This document shows positions 11,586 to 24,046 of a DNA stretch of 64,000 nucleotides, piece by piece (positions within the stretch are counted from its first letter, which is position 1; each line of letters opens with the position of its first letter). The translations under genes were made by a program, and so were the position numbers. Source of the DNA: Agapetus fuscipes (taxonomy: Eukaryota; Arthropoda; Insecta; Trichoptera; Glossosomatidae); assembly GCA_951799405.1 (NCBI GenBank), contig OX637334.1, forward strand, positions 6,634,001 through 6,698,000, written 5' to 3'. The notes under the pieces were generated by a model. It was not told the origin of the DNA and did no database searches. It saw nothing but the letters and a program-made list of their open reading frames with translations.

Positions 11586-11877
11586 AATTGGATGCATGTA
11601 TCTCAGCTATGCGGTCTGCTGGTTTTTATATATTCGTATCTTGATAGAGTCGATATGGAGCAGGCATGCAAATTCAGATGGAACCTATTTTGCACTAAAT
11701 TGAGGGCCGCAAAGGACCGATGTCCAAAATTTTTTTTCAGATGAAAATCGTAGATGGCAAGGAGGGTAGAAACGCACTTAATCTCAAAAATGACCGTCCG
11801 AGTAAAATTACAACAATAATACTGATCCGTAAGCTGGCACTGGCCGGATTGATATGATGTATCAATGTAAAAGTCGG

Positions 11878-12158
11878 GGTTATAGCCGCGGGGGCCAAGA
11901 GGGCTGATCTTTCTAGCGTGTTTCGAATGGAACAACGTTGGTTCGATCCCCGCTTGGGTCACTTGATTTTAACTTTGACCCTGGTTCAACAGATGTTATT
12001 GGGTAATTATTATTTAATAATAATTCATTAATAATAAACAATAATGAATTATTAAATGATGATATTAATACCTGTTTCTGGCCAGGCAGAATAGGTTGGT
12101 GAATTGCATTCCTCTTCACAAATCTATTTTTTTAAATAAAAAAAAAAAAAAAAAAAAG
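11878..12158 (+). repeat. SINE-C with poly(A) tail
   Basis: Third SINE family. The head has a tRNA-like B box (GGTTCGATCCCCGC, 11,939-11,952). The 3' end reads CCAGGCAGAATAGGTTGGTG, AATTGCATTCCTCTTCAC, and is followed by an A-run. Other copies: 22,410, 39,230 (inverted), 39,838 and 55,204 (inverted). Proposed mobilisation by a poly(A)-dependent LINE. Confidence 0.8.
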
Positions 12159-12314
12159 TTTTTGCCTCAAGAAGGTTCAAGAGTTAAGTTATAGGGTCGA
12201 GGAAGTAACAGTGGCTGACTTCTTTATTTGGAAAAGTGTTTGAGAGCTGCAAACGGGACTATCTACTCGTAGATTTGAACCTTCTAATAATTAGCTACAT
12301 TTTTAATTAGACCA

Positions 12315-12567
12315 TATCGCACGCTTAATAATAAAGAGCAATAACTCAAAAATTGGGAAAATTGAGATTTTGTAATAAAACGCAAGAACAATGCGAGAAG
12401 AATAGGTAGAATGCGACAGCCGTTCAATTTGCACGAATATGACCGAGATAAAACATCGGTCGCCTTTTTCATCCCATACAAGTTGTACTGGTTGTCTGAA
12501 CTTCAAACGTGATTTCCCAACATTCTTATTTTTTGAGTTATTGCTCTTTATGATTAAACGTGCGATA
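12315..12567. mobile_element. Inverted-repeat (MITE-like) element
   Basis: About 40-base terminal arms: TCGCACGCTTAATAATAAAG with AGCAATAACTCAAAAA on the left is matched in reverse at 12,529-12,567. TA occurs at both outer borders, consistent with a Tc1/mariner-type target duplication. No coding capacity. Confidence 0.7.
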
Positions 12568-12569
12568 TA

Positions 12570-13855
12570 ATAAATACAGATTGTCATGATAATCGCCGAT
12601 CTGCTCAAGAGGAAGAAAAAAAGCATTTCATGTGTTTTCAGTGGACTGCCTACAGCGGCACATTGTGTGACAGATTCGCATCACCACCCAAGTCAACAAG
12701 AAGCGCATCTCGCAAACGACCACTATTATAGCATCGTTATGCAACAATGTTATACATAATCCAACGTAATACCAACAGTTACAATTACCGGCGAATCTAG
12801 AACAATGACTGCAATCGCAATACATTACCCTTTCTATGCAAACACAGTAGGTACCTACTCCTTAGCAACTATCATACTATCATAGCAAATATCAGCCACA
12901 ACAAGGGCAACTCGTAGAACGACTCACATTCATCCCTTTGCAGTCGACATCAAAACTACGAAAACTTGGTGTTTTCACGACACATTCCTTTGACAAACTG
13001 CCCACTTGTGAAACAAGTTACCAGCATCTGTGTTCCCACTTCAATTGAGCCATGTTCTATTCAAAATTGATATCAATCGCCACTTCCTTTCAGTGCCGCA
13101 AATCAAAGGCAACGCCGCACACACCACAACAATACGCAGCTAGCATCTCAGCTATATGATCAGGACATCAACCGCCAGCTCACCAACGCCCACACCTCTG
13201 TGGCACTCCAATAAGTATCATAGATCTTTATAGATTTTCTGAAATCTGAGGAGTCTTCCGCAAAGGATTCCTTAAAAATATATATCACAAAAAAACGCGA
13301 TGTCTATTGGAGGAAAACTGTTCAAAGCATTTGAAAAAAAGTTCTTAGAATGATGATTCGCTTTTAGCGGCAGCAATTATAGTTCACAACTTCCCATAAG
13401 ATCTATCATGACCTGCGGTGTAGAAGCTAGAGCAGATAGGTAAAAGAATAACCAAAGGACTGCTCAGAACATCTAGAATAAAAAATCCTAAAATGATCTC
13501 AGGCAGAGCATTGAATACGCAATAACCAAATTCAAAAAACATTTTAAATAAAGGGCACGGTGAGAAGAGGCTGCATCCAGGAGGCAATTTTGAAAAGGTC
13601 ATGTCTCTTAAACGAGTCATGAAAGACTTGCACACATTGGTCAATGCCCAGCAGGAAGAATGCTTTTCTATAAGTCATACCTAATTACGGCGAAAGATCG
13701 AGAAAAATAAGAAAAATTAAAATGAGAGTAAAAATTGGATGACTAGGTTCGTCGTCACAATATCCCTGATTAGTCCAAGTAAAAATAAAAAAAACCTTTA
13801 CATCAATCAATCTTAATACTATATCACCAGTTCTTTTGCTTAGACCAGGGGTGTT
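12570..13855. other. Upstream region of ADAMTS, little recognised
   Basis: A fragment of the poly(A) SINE 3' module lies near 13,190-13,285 (ACACCTCTGTGGCACTCC). No signal-peptide exon for the downstream protease could be recognised here. Confidence 0.4.
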
Positions 13856-14105
13856 GACTTATAGGTTGGTATGAGGGTGACCACCCATATTGTAAAAAAT
13901 GGTTCACTTTGCCAATGTCACCCCTGTGTCAGGGAAGTTCGGCAAAAGTTGTGGGGCTTATGTTCATTTGAGGTTTGGATTTTATTTGTAAGTACACATT
14001 CAGCATTTGTAAGCGCGAACTACACGTGTTGGTTTGTGGGCATACATCTGAGACCTTTAAATGAATATATCCTTGCAACTTACATAATAGATTTTATATT
14101 ATATA
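13856..14105 (+). repeat. SINE-A/LINE shared 3' tail copy
   Basis: GACTTATAGGTTGGTATGAG through TTGTAAGCGCGAACTACACG to CTTGCAACTTACATAATAG. Same module as 27,285-27,530, 34,497-34,740 and 55,110-55,710. Confidence 0.8.
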
Positions 14106-14390
14106 TGTAGGGGTGTCCAACATAATATTGTGGAGGGGCAGATTAAGTAGTTTTGTAATCGTGGCAGGCCATAAATAGCGTCGACGGGGGGAGTGGGGGG
14201 AGGGGGGCTAGACAACTTCCAAAAAATGTGCAACAACAAAATAATCGGTTGTTGGTAGGTAAAATTCGTCCGCAAAAACGCTGTCGACGGGGGGGGGGGG
14301 GGAAGAGGCACGCAATTTTCAGAAGTTCCTTTTGTCCAAAAAAATTCTGGGGGGGGGATAGGCACGTAATTTTCAAAAAATTGCCAGTAC
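14106..14390. repeat. G-run repeat
   Basis: Several G-runs of 6-15 bases (about 14,186-14,207, 14,287-14,302, 14,349-14,358) are each followed by similar text (GCACGCAATTTTCA, GCACGTAATTTTCA). GTCGACGGGGGG occurs twice, about 107 bases apart, so part of it is an imperfect tandem duplication. Could form G-quadruplexes. Confidence 0.65.
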
Positions 14391-14722
14391 ATAATGATGG
14401 ATAATTTTTAAATGATTGAACTTATTGCGCAATATCTATTGATGTCGTCGTGGGCTGGATGAAAGGCTTACGCGGGCCGTATGTTGGACAGGCCTGGCTT
14501 AGACCATTCTCTATCAAATAATAAAAATCGCAAAGAAAGCAAACGCGATATTAACGACGAAACATGTTGACCTTTAGAATGGAAACAAAGGTAAAAATTG
14601 GATGTCTCTGACGTTGTATCTCTGGATGATGAATGCATAACCCTGGATAATGGAGACAAAAATTGTGTGTCCCCTATTGAAACCGTCAAATTTTAATGAC
14701 TATTTTTTTTATTTGTTCACAG

Positions 14723-17700
14723 ACTACTCCTTAGCAACAATCAAATACCACAAAAGAAGAAAACGAGATGTTCACGACAGAGTGTCCTTACACAGCGAAG
14801 CCATCGACAACACCATTGACATCAATTTGAAGCCAACTGGGAGCATCTTTGACCCAAACTTTTTGTTTGTCAGAAGATGGGTAAACTACAGTGAGCCAGT
14901 CGCCCAAATTCCAGCAGCTGAAGATTTTGAATCATGCCTTTTTCGAAGTGCCAATGCTGCATTGTCCTTTTGTGGAGGAGTGGTAATCACTTTATTCTAG
15001 AAACATTATTTGATCTCCTTTCATTGCCAGCCTGTCTATATCTTCTGCTGATTTAATTATATATTACTAATGTAAATGCACTTTAAGCCACTTGCATACC
15101 TATATGTTGGGCATATTCATGTTTTCTTATGCTCTTTTCTTCACCTTCCTATTTCGTTCCGAAAAACATGCTTTACTATATAAAACCACTAATGCACGAA
15201 ATCTGTTTCTTTTATGTCCATCGATTCCTAATTTTTTTGTTGATTTCAGAGAGGAATAATAGAGTACAACAATACATTCTTCACCGTTAATCCATTGCCT
15301 GAGAGATTCTCTAAACCAAAGAGTCACCATCATGTCATCATCAAAAGATCAGTGAAAAAAGATCAAGGGTCATTGTATAACCATAATGTTAGTAAACTAT
15401 ACAAAGATAAGACTGCTACAAAAGTGATACCAGCCAATGAGCTAGTGGAAGAGAAGGTGAAGAAAGTACACAAATGGAGCAAGTATAGGAGAAAATCGAC
15501 AGTGGAAACATGCGATAGCAACAATTGTGATAGTAAAAGTAAAGAGAATTCAACTGAAAGTAATATATTTAACAAAAAAGCACATACAAACGAAGACAAT
15601 GGAGCAGCAGAGACTAAAAAACGGAGCAAGAGAGCTACAGTGTCAGCTGTATTCGTTGAAACTGCTGTGTTTGTTGATAGAGACTTGCACAAACACATGA
15701 CTGTTAATTATCCAAAAGAAACGGAAAGAGAATTGGTGAGGTTTGTTTTGGCCATGATAAACGCGGTTCAGCTTCTGTACCACGATCCCACGTTGGGACA
15801 AAAGGTCAACTTTGTCTTGAAGAGACTTGAAATCCTTCATGAAGATCCAGCGGCACTCAAAAGGCCACACGACATTGACAGGTTTCTGAGCAACTTTTGC
15901 GCTTGGCAAAGATTGGAGAATCCAACTGGTGACAACGATCCTTTGCACTGGGATCATGCTTTGATCCTGACTGGACTTGATCTTTATGTTGTCAGTAAAC
16001 ATGGAAAAGTCAGCAGCCAAGTCGTTGGTAAGTTACCTTCAGTTTAATATTCTGAAAACTGAAAAAATATGTGAAAGTAAAGGTGCAAAAAAATGTGGTA
16101 AGATGATGTAATGAATAATATTAAGATCATTTATTTAGTGAGCGATGTTTTTGTTGTAAAACACATGATGATCTCTCAGCAAGCTTAGTCTTTGCTTTAG
16201 AAAGTGCTAATTCTTAAACAAAATAACTATAAGACTTTAGACTGGACGGACCTTTAGTGACCAGCCTTTGGTAAAGGCAGATTAATTCTTCAACCCAGCA
16301 AAGAGTGAAAATTAAATAATAATTTAATCAAACCCACCACCTTCCAATAACAAGTCCGAAGTATTAAACCTCTAGACTGGGCAACTTGATAAGTATATAC
16401 GTGTAAAGAATTATTGATGAAAGAATGAACAATGAATAGAATGACAGAGGAAATGTGAATGTGAACATGGAAGTAAAGATACCAAATAATGTGATAAAAT
16501 GTTGGTCGTAAAAAGATAGCCCTGACCCTCTGACTTTGAACGCAAGCATTCTACTAACTGAACTATCAGCCCAGCAATTTGTAAAAACTTCTCAGAAAAT
16601 TAATCTGTTTAATTTTTTTGTAGGTCTTGCACCAGTTGCTGGAATGTGTACAGTAACCAGCAGTTGCACCGTGAATGAAGGAAGACATTTTGAAAGTGTT
16701 TACGTAGTCGCACATGAAATAGGACACAAGTAACCAACATTCCTTACCAATAGTGTTATAGCTTTAACAATGCTATGGCAATCATAATTCAACTTATTAA
16801 TTATCTTCAATAATCATCCATTGAGTTTTTCCATTTCAGTCTGGGAATGAGACACGATGGACCTCTGGCTGAAAATGAATGTGACCCAAGCAGCTTTATT
16901 ATGTCACCAACTTTAGGAAGTGGCAAAATTACATGGTCATCTTGCAGTCGCAGATATCTGCAGAATTTCCTAGAGTAAGCCAACCACAACAATCTGCATT
17001 TCCTTGATTTAGATCTTTCAATAAGTAACTCACAAAAAAACTCATCGAGCTTGAGATGAGGACATCATGTTATCCTTCCAGCTGTACGTTGACCTATTAG
17101 CATCTCATTAGCGATGATGTATACAAGTCTTTCATCTCTTCAAAATTGCCTCCTGGATCTGCTCCACCTCCCCACGTCCTCTATTTCAGAGACTTTTTCA
17201 TAGGTCATTGTGGATGGGATCTTCCAATGTTCCTCGGTTCTCGGAACGGTTCTCCTTGTATCTGCTTCAGCTTCTATGTTGTATGCCATCTCATAGAAAT
17301 CTGTGATAAAATAATAGCTGCAGTAAAAGAATAATCTTTTCTTAAATTGGTGTTTTTATTTTCAGTACTTCACAATCGAGATGTCTTTTGGATCACGGGA
17401 GCTCTGCAGGACAATTGGATCACAGTGCGGAAGGATTACTTCCTGGAGAAAGATTTGGAGCTGATCAACAATGTAAGAACTGCTCAGTTTTGCCTTTCCT
17501 TACCATGACTACAAGATTACAATACTTCTTCATCATATCAGCAAATATTTATTTTCTCCCACTATTTTGACCGGGAACATGTCCAGGGTACATTAAGTAC
17601 ATAAGTATTTCAAAATAAGGAATGCTGAGAAATACAATTGATGAATTGCAGGTATGCTGAAGTATGGAAGAGAGAGCAGACACGCCACCCAGCAGCCGCT

Positions 17701-20700
17701 CTCAGAAGTCTGCCGGGACCTTCACTGCAAGCGAGAGCGCTACACATGGACCTCTCACCCTGCCCTGGAGGGCACAAGATGTGGAGAACAAAAGGTTTTT
17801 TATGACCAAAATGTCAATAACATCCGTTGTTTTCTTTTTAACGTGTTGTCCCACAAGGAGTTGCATCTGACGTGTAGAACTTATTTATTTTCACAGGTAA
17901 GGGGACCGGTTTTACTCCAAACACTTCAATCGAAGTGGTTGGGGTAACCAACGACATTTGAATTATGAGTCCATAGCGTTAACCACTAAACTATAAATGA
18001 GTTTGAAATGTAATGGTTTCCATTAAACACTGTTACAAAACATGTGGAAAAATTAAATATTAATCACACATATTTTTCCCTCTGTGCAGTGAACATGCTA
18101 GCCACTAAGATAATGAGCAACAATTCTAAATGGAATTTGCATCTCACTGACTTTTTATAAACACAGTTTGTTTTCTCCTTTCAGTGGTGCAGAGGAGGTC
18201 GCTGCATAAGCCGTGATGGTCGTGACTTAGGTCTGGGCCCCCTGCCCCAGGCCCTCCCCCTAGCAGGGGGCTGGGGGGCCTGGAGCCCTTGGCCTGACTG
18301 TGCTTCCGGCTGTCTGCACGGGGACTCTGGACGTCTCAGCCAAGGCAGCGCAGGCATCATGCAAGCCACGAGGCGGTGCGATCAACCTAGGTACAGGATT
18401 AAATGGTTGACTCCATGACTTATGATATCTGTTATTCTATATCAGTCCTATGTTATTACTCAATGTTTGACTCTAAGAAGGCACTAAGAATCATAGTAGA
18501 GGAAAAAAAAGAGGAAAACATTGATGGGATGGTTATATTTGAATATTTGATTTTTGTACAGAAACCAACAGAGCAACATTTTTATGGCACCTTGATCTCG
18601 GCCTTTTTTTTTGCCCAGGATTTTCCATTCAGTGATTTTAAGAGGAAATTTGATTATGTACAGAGAATTTTATCTAATTATGACATTGTTCATTCTTGCA
18701 GACCAGAGAATGGTGGCAGCTACTGCGATGGGCCCATGAAGAAGTACCGCACATGCACTGCAGCTCAGGTACTGTACCTCGGTTAATGAAGTGGCGACAT
18801 GTTAACATTATACTACTTGAGTAAATTGCTGCCAACAATGTCAATAATTGGCAAGAACAATCGGTCAACCTACATGTAATAGCCACACGAGTGTAAGTTT
18901 AAGCTTTCACTTCATGCTACATGTGAAGGTACTTACAAAATAAGACCCAAGACTCAAATAAACATAGCTCTTGACTATATAGTTACTCCCCTGGTACAGA
19001 TAATTACATTGGCAAAGTGAACCAATATTTAAAGTGCGGATAGTCAGAAAGGTTAGATAGATAGATAACATAAGTAAACTATTTCATGTACCTGTATATG
19101 CACACAACACATATGTATACCCACAAACACAATAACTTGATGCAGGCTTACAAAGGAAAACATTATTATACAAAAATGACTTAAATGCTGCAAAATTTCT
19201 ATGCTTTTATCTGTGGTTCATGAGCACAAATTGACACGTTTTTTCATTATTTTCAGTGTCTGAATGTTCCTCGCATGACGATAACCGAGTTTTCTGATCA
19301 GATCTGTCTGCGGGCAAGAGAAGTTGACGCCGACCTCATTGGGACAGGATTCCAAAGATACAACTCCGATGGTAATCAATTCCGTAACAGCTTGACACTC
19401 CCAACAAGTCCATTCAATGGTAGTTATAGTCGGATGGTTTAACTCTTGCAAGTGTCTGTGCACAGCGGATTCTTCAGTTCTTTAAATACATTGTCCGTAG
19501 CAATAAGGATATTCTGGAGTGACTGTGATTGGTAACCTGGATGAGAAAACATGGAGAGGAAGATCTCCAGTCGATGGACCAATCAAGTGAAAACAGCAAC
19601 AAGCACCTCAATAGCGCTTGCATGCAGCGCAGTCGAGGGTGAAATTGTGAATGATTGCTACCAAAAGGGTCACAACCCTTAGTAATGAAGTATACAACGC
19701 AGAAGAAAATAAAACTACATTGTTCTTCCTTATCTTTTTAATGGCGCTACAACCCAAATTTCTTCCAAATACTGTGACTCCAACTCCTCCTATCCACAAC
19801 AGTTGTCTTCTAACTTACCACTTGGAGAAGCTGTGTGTTTCAGACAGGCCTAATACATATAGCATATTTGTCATCCACAGCTTCTGATGCTTGCGCCGTT
19901 TGGTGCCACACTCGAGGAGGAGGACTGAAGAGCAGAGGCTGGACCTTCCCTGATGGCACCACCTGCCAAACCAAGCAGGGCAAGAAACCCATGCACTGCA
20001 TCAATGGACTCTGTGTGGTAACCACCAACAAACACTTTTATTTATTTTCATTCAAGTAAAAATTCATAAAGAAGCCGTACTTGGGACATGTACTTAGAAG
20101 GGAAAGTACCTACGGACTGTTACATTTGATTCTTGTTAGAACGATTGAAAAAAACGAGTTGTCGGCAGGAATCAGATCTCATAGCTCTGTAACATACAAG
20201 ATTGGATGGGAAAAAGAACAGTAGAAGACCTATTTACAGCTGCGACTGGCAAGGGGGCACTCTTGCTTGTGATTGTCAACGCAAGAAACCTGACATGGCA
20301 CTAAAAGCAGAGAAGAAAATGCAAAGTAAAATAATGGACCTATCATGACTTGCAATGTGTAAGCTACAGCAGACACAATGAGACTCAAAGGCCCTCCACA
20401 CACTGGGCGACAGGCGACAGCGACAGCTCGATGACTAGTCGCGGCGACAGGCTGCGGCCGACAGTTTTCATATATTTTGTTCAAAGCTCCGCACACTTGT
20501 CGCCGAGTCGCGCCAACAAGTCCAGTTTGCAGAGGGCCAAAGGAACTCAGAACTCAGAACATCCAATATTTAAGTTGTTAGAATGATCACATTGCAAGAT
20601 TACATCTGGCATCTGCAATTACACACAAAAAACCTGTGAAAAGGAGGACATTGTTGACTAAATAAGGCCTAGCGGTACATTAAATAAGCGTTGGAGATAA

Positions 20701-23700
20701 GAAAAGTTCATCATACTTCCAGCCATTTACCAACAGTAAGCAAACATTCACACTTTTTCGTTTGGACAAACAGTCGTGTGGCCAAATTGTTAATGAGCAA
20801 GCTGTCTGTGGGTGAGTTATCTTTGATTGATTTGTCGTAACACATTTATTTATTTCATATCTTTATTAATCTACCAAATTTCACTTTCAGGAGTTCAAGT
20901 GCTCCACATCTGAGGACCTAGAATTCTCCAGCAGTCTTGGCACATGCGCCCGTGACGTGGCCCCTTCCAGTAGTGCCTTGAGCGCCCCCGTAACCACCGG
21001 CGCCAGCACGGGACAGTGGCGGCGCTCCAGCGGCCCCCAGTGGGTACCGGCCAGTGGCTGCCACTACCACTGTGTGGACCCGGGCTCAGGCCTGCGCCTG
21101 GTTAAGGGCAGGGGCAAGCAGGTCACCAACAGCATACAGCTGTGCAAGCCTGATGAAATGGTAAAACTTACTATTATCTGTAACAGTGCCCCGAGTATAA
21201 AGAATTATGCAAACTCACTCGATTGCGTAAATCGAGAGCGTTGTCGTATATTCCACGCATTTTCAAGTATAGAGCAACTGGGTGCAGTATGGCGCTTTGC
21301 AGCGACTACGAAAAAACTCCAGCGAGTTCTTGAGGTGTGATTGCACGCAAGAACAGCGCTTACCAAATAAATCATCAAAATGAAAAAAAAAACATCTCAG
21401 TATACCTACGCTTTTGTTCTTTCACCATCAATCTCATATTCTCGTGTATACCACACTCATTTATAATCCGGTAAGTCTGGTGCTCAGTGCCTTAAAATAA
21501 TCCTTAAATTTATTTATTTTTCTGTACTTTCTTACATTTTGTTTATTTATTCATCTATATTTATTTATCTGCACTTTCTTATACTAGTATTTTGTTTATT
21601 GATTTATCTGTACGTTTGTTCCAGGGTTGTGGCAGACTGAAGACGCCCCATGAGCACGCTACTTTTGTCTGCACGAAGTACAAAGAGCGTGTGAGGAGGC
21701 TGTCTGGGGCTGGGATGCAGATTTCCCCAGCACTGGGTATGAAGAACGCCTTTCTTTATCAATTCTGTATAGACCCCTTACCTTTGAAAATAAATATGTT
21801 CCTCACTTCACATGTGAATCCTTTGGAGACAATGCGGCAAGAGACTACTTGCGCAGCGTAGTTCAATTGGCACAAATTTGAAAGTAAAATGTTTTTCTCG
21901 GGGGACAAATGTCACACTTGTATGTGAGTATGATCCTTTAGCAACCGCAAAGAAAAATAACTAAGGTGCACATATACTGCAACTTCTTACTGATTTGAGT
22001 ATAGGGCCTATTTATTTTCACAGGTAAGGAGACCGGCCTTACGCTAAGCACTTCAATTGAACTGTGTGCTTACAAGCTTCCAAGGGGATAAGTTTCCATT
22101 TCTCGTGAAAGCTGAGTAAACCTTGCTGGTATTTTAATTTTGGTTTTGAAATAAACACCGAAATAGAAAATAATTTCTGACACTCTTTGTGGGATTCTAA
22201 CCTGAACCCTCTAGCATGTAACGCAAACACTTTACCAACTGAACTATCAACTGGACATGCAAAAGCTACTTAGTTATATCCGTCTTCCGTAAAGGAGTCA
22301 TTGGGAAGTTTTTTCTGTGGACCATTAGAAACTTCTCTGAAATGCAAGTGCAGAGAAATTTGTAATGAAGAACGCACAGAACTCAACAAGGATTTTGTTG
22401 ATCTAGCTCTCAGAGGGTGTCAGGTGGCCGATCATTCTAGCGTATTTGGAATAGAATAACGCTGGTTCGATCCCCGCCTGGTTTCATTGACCCTTAATTA
22501 ATAATTCATAAAAATATACAATCATGAATTATTAATTGATGATTTTAATACCTGTATCTGGTCAGGCAGAATAGCTCTTAACAAATCTATTTAAAAAAAA
22601 TGTTAGGCACTCAAAGGATCCGCTGTATTTTAATTTTTCTTTGTGAGCGTTAAATCAAAGTGTTTTTCCTTCTTCTTATTTTTGCAGAGGATCCTGACAG
22701 GCCATGTCGCATAGCCTGCCAGGATGAAGCTGTTTCACACAGGTTCTATTTAGTCAATGGGCAGGAGGGCTGGTTTCCTTTTGGAACATCATGCAGCAAG
22801 TCTAAACCCTCCTACTGCATCAGCGGGAAATGCCTGGTACTTCCTTTTTATAACTCATTCTGGTACCAATCTAATCTTTCACTGATATTCTATGATGTAA
22901 GATGGCATAAGTCTGGTAGACTGCAGAAAAATCACTTGCATACTTACTTATTACTTCTTCTGGCTCATAAACCTTGAAGGTTCAGAGCCTCCTGCACTAA
23001 AATCCTCCAGAAGCGCTATTCTGCTAAATTCCTTAGACATGTCGGAGCTTGCTAGCGCTAGCAAAAGAGCTCCATGGATTAAAAATCACAGTACACCTTA
23101 TTTTTGGACACAAATCGCCATCTCATCGCCTTAAGGTCGTAAGGAATTTAGCAGAATAGCGCTTCAGGACTCTCTGTCTTGTACCCCTTCCTTGTGTGGT
23201 CCCCTTACTCCCAGGACTTCCACATCCGCCTCGACATTGTCTGCCCACCCACCATTTATTATCTTGGAGACCTCTGCACATACTATAATCCATAAATATA
23301 ATAAAAATATATTCAAATTTTAATTTTATCCCGGAATTTTTTCCAGGAGTTTGGTCCTGATGACACTCCCCTGTCTGAAACCGAGTTCACGCTGCCTCTC
23401 CTTCCCCGCAACAACAAGACCCGTCGGTCCCGAGACAAGCGCAGCGCAGAAGTCCTCAGCCTGAGCGGGGCTTCCCTCAACGATCGCTTGGTCACCATAC
23501 GCGCCACACTGGACCAGGCGCATCTGGATGAAATCATTTCCTCACTCAACTTCTCAGGTAGTTTTATACTGTCAAATGTACAATCTGTCTCGGATTAAGC
23601 CTTCCTTGTTCCCTTATTGAGGAAAGGCTGCCCTCTGCAACATATGATTCTTGCAATGATTCATCAGGACACATTTTTTGTGAAGCCAATACTTACTCTT

Positions 23701-24046
23701 ACAATACCAACTTACTCTTATTGACAACACTAGTACTTTTTAGCAACATAGAAGGCAATCAACAGAAACTATCTAGTGAACACACCTTGCTTAGTTTTGG
23801 CATTTAATTTTTAATACCAGTCTTAAATGTACCCAATTGAAATTATACCAAACAATAATGAGATCTTGTTATTTTTACACAACTAACTGAAACTTTTTCC
23901 CCTAAGGAATGTTCCACCCTCGCGTAGAAGAAACACCAGCAAACGACAAACCAGAATTGTTCATCGTAGACTTCAGCAATCCTGTCTTTGTCGCCCCAGA
24001 CTCCTCAAATCCTGGCAAAAGTGGAAGACACCAGTGGCAGTATTGA
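14723..24046 (+). CDS. ADAMTS-type secreted metalloprotease, 15 exons, 5' end missing
   Basis: Exons: 14,723-14,982; 15,250-16,027; 16,624-16,729; 16,840-16,974; 17,366-17,472; 17,652-17,794; 18,185-18,390; 18,702-18,768; 19,257-19,371; 19,881-20,017; 20,891-21,160; 21,625-21,736; 22,688-22,836; 23,347-23,557; 23,907-24,046 (TGA). All have GT-AG borders and every phase fits, giving about 978 visible residues. Domains in order: M12B propeptide with a furin-type KKRSKR site (exon 2), reprolysin catalytic domain with HEIGHNLGMRHDG across exons 3-4 and Met-turn FIMSP, disintegrin-like region (exons 5-6, LPGERFGADQQC), thrombospondin type 1 repeat (exons 7-8, GGWGAWSPWPDCASGC), cysteine-rich/spacer modules (exons 9-15). 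Known role of the family: zinc-dependent cleavage of extracellular matrix proteins. The first visible exon begins with two bases of a split codon, so signal peptide and start lie upstream and were not found. The cysteine-rich part appears twice. Drosophila stall (stl) is a possible relative; not proven. Confidence 0.92.
16128..16385 (-). repeat. SINE-A copy in ADAMTS intron 2
   Basis: The reverse strand reads head (ACTTCGGACTTGTTATTGG, GGTGGGTTTGATT), core (CTTTACCAAAGGCTGGTCAC) and the AGCTTGCTGAGAGATC-type 3' module. A SINE-B head fragment follows at about 16,515-16,575 (reverse strand). Confidence 0.65.
17040..17345. other. ADAMTS intron 4 sequence, nothing recognised
   Basis: Less AT-rich than its surroundings and possibly a decayed transposon, but no family motif could be read. 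Confidence 0.3.
17860..17945 (-). repeat. SINE-B fragment in ADAMTS intron 6
   Basis: Contains ATTTATTTTCACAGGTAAGG and GGGGACCGG, matching the inverted 3' half of SINE-B. Confidence 0.6.
18890..19040 (-). repeat. SINE-A/LINE tail fragment in ADAMTS intron 8
   Basis: Inverted, diverged copy: CTTACAAAATAAGACCCAAG and TTGGCAAAGTGAACCAATAT. Confidence 0.5.
20387..20540. mobile_element. Short GC-rich inverted-repeat element in ADAMTS intron 10
   Basis: Ends GGCCCTCCACACACTGG and CCAGTTTGCAGAGGGCC are imperfect inverted repeats of 17 bases. The interior (GGCGACAGGCTGCGGCCGAC, TTTGTTCAAAGCTCCGCACA) matches the larger element at 61,681-62,045, so both belong to one non-autonomous DNA transposon family. 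Confidence 0.75.
21995..22255 (-). repeat. SINE-B, near full-length copy in ADAMTS intron 12
   Basis: The reverse strand carries the head (GATAGTTCAGTTGGTAAAGT, GGTTAGAATCCCAC) and body (CTATTTCGGTGTTTATTTCA). The 3' half carries the ACAGGTAAGGAGACCGGCC module. Confidence 0.75.
22410..22605 (+). repeat. SINE-C copy in ADAMTS intron 12
   Basis: GGTTCGATCCCCGCCTGG near 22,463, then the internal palindromic AATTCATAAAAATATACAAT and GTCAGGCAGAATAG, ending in an A-run at about 22,592. Confidence 0.7.
23006..23168. mobile_element. Inverted-repeat element in ADAMTS intron 13
   Basis: Arms of about 29 bases: GAAGCGCTATTCTGCTAAAT on the left matches ATTTAGCAGAATAGCGCTTC on the right with one or two mismatches further in. 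No ORF. Confidence 0.75.

Noticed and set aside
12284..12640. Reverse-strand ORFs of 65 and 107 codons
   Set aside because: They overlap the inverted-repeat element at 12,315-12,567 and have no domain features.
14099..14392. Reverse-strand proline-rich ORFs
   Set aside because: Produced by translating G-runs; no other protein features.
15363..16020. Reverse-strand ORFs of 111 and 125 codons
   Set aside because: Shadows of ADAMTS exon 2, which splices in phase with its neighbours.
18181..18369. Reverse-strand ORF of 62 codons, proline- and arginine-rich
   Set aside because: Shadow of the GC-rich ADAMTS exon encoding the thrombospondin repeat.
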